Below, in pieces: positions 13,647 through 13,900 of a stretch of 13,900 bases of DNA (its first letter is position 1; every line of letters begins with the position of its first letter). This DNA is from Clostridia bacterium (GTDB taxonomy: Bacteria > Bacillota > Clostridia > TANB77 > CAG-508). The notes under the pieces were generated by a model that did not search any database, was not told where the DNA came from, and saw only the letters and a program-made list of their open reading frames with translations. The position numbers and the translations under genes were made by a program. The stretch covers positions 1 through 13,900 of the forward strand of contig JAAVXQ010000034.1 in assembly GCA_022790685.1 (NCBI GenBank), in the 5' to 3' direction.

Positions 13647-13678
13647 AAAAAAGAATTACAAAACTGTAATTCTTTTTT
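13647..13678 (-). terminator. Terminator of tuf
   Basis: A perfect 14-bp stem (13647-13660 with 13665-13678, arms AAAAAAGAATTACA and its complement) closes a 4-nt loop. The outer stem doubles as the U-run in the minus-strand transcript. It begins 19 nt after the tuf stop codon; the symmetry would let it work in both directions. Confidence 0.8.
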
Positions 13679-13697
13679 ATCTATATATAATTTTATA

Positions 13698-13900
13698 TTA
13701 TTCAATTATATCAGAAACTACACCAGAACCAACTGTTCTACCACCTTCACGGATAGCGAATCTTAATCCTTTTTCAATTGCTATTGGTGTAATTAATTCT
13801 ATTGTCATAGCGATGTTATCTCCTGGCATTACCATTTCTGTTCCAGCTGGTAAATCAATAACACCTGTAACGTCTGTTGTTCTGAAATAGAATTGTGGTC
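13698..13900 (-). CDS. tuf: Elongation factor Tu, C-terminal end (N-terminus beyond window)
   Basis: The 66 visible residues are the end of EF-Tu domain 3: PQFYFRTTDVTGVIDLP, then GTEMVMPGDNIAMTIELI, then RFAIREGGRTVGSGVVSDI, ending in IE and a TAA. This carries aminoacyl-tRNA to the ribosome as a GTP complex. The base composition is less AT-rich than the neighbouring unknown genes, as expected for a highly expressed gene. A strong hairpin terminator follows, so the adjacent XRE operon has its own promoter. Confidence 0.97.
   Translation of the reverse strand, partial: PQFYFRTTDVTGVIDLPAGTEMVMPGDNIAMTIELITPIAIEKGLRFAIREGGRTVGSGVVSDIIE

Noticed and set aside
1..13900. CRISPR array, insertion sequence, prophage, tRNA or rRNA
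   Set aside because: No regularly spaced repeats, transposase, integrase, phage structural gene or RNA gene pattern was seen by eye.

Overview
This window is very AT-rich and looks chromosomal, from a low-G+C Gram-positive bacterium (Bacillota, most likely Clostridia). The evidence is an AddB-type repair nuclease, a YitT-family membrane protein, the plsX-acpP-rnc-radical SAM gene order seen in clostridial genomes, strong AGGAGG-type Shine-Dalgarno (SD) sites, sigma-A-like promoters and intrinsic terminators. The genus cannot be read from the sequence.

Layout from left to right. (1) Bases 1-5351, minus strand, one transcription unit: an OGG1-type 8-oxoguanine glycosylase, a membrane-anchored transglutaminase-like protein and addB, which runs off the left edge. 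One promoter (5323-5351) can serve all three. (2) Bases 5432-6011, plus strand: two small tandem XRE-family repressor-like genes, about half identical, each with its own promoter. (3) Bases 6021-6062: a long hairpin serving as a shared terminator between convergent genes. (4) Bases 6059-10385, minus strand: plsX, acpP, two terminator hairpins, rnc, an Elp3-like radical SAM gene and a YitT-family gene. The YitT start is enclosed in a 33-nt palindrome that pairs its ribosome-binding site. (5) Bases 10418-13529, minus strand: an operon of three poorly known genes, namely an XRE-type protein with a hydrophobic C-terminus, a 571-residue unknown protein and a 254-residue unknown protein with a faint aldehyde-dehydrogenase-like segment. 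Repeats of AACTAAAA sit in and upstream of its promoter. (6) Bases 13647-13900: the 3' end of tuf (EF-Tu) and its terminator.

How the genes work together. PlsX and ACP form the entry to phospholipid synthesis. RNase III and the radical SAM protein (probably tRNA or RNA related) are linked by a 1-nt stop/start overlap. The glycosylase and AddB both act in DNA repair. The operon between tuf and plsX is the best candidate here for an undescribed system: a possibly membrane-tethered, apparently self-regulated DNA-binding protein with two conserved-looking partners of unknown function. No mobile element, CRISPR array, tRNA or rRNA was seen. No gene-free stretch exceeds 300 bases; the longest are about 270 nt (13430-13697), 257 nt (8709-8965) and 190 nt (5292-5482), and their contents are listed below.
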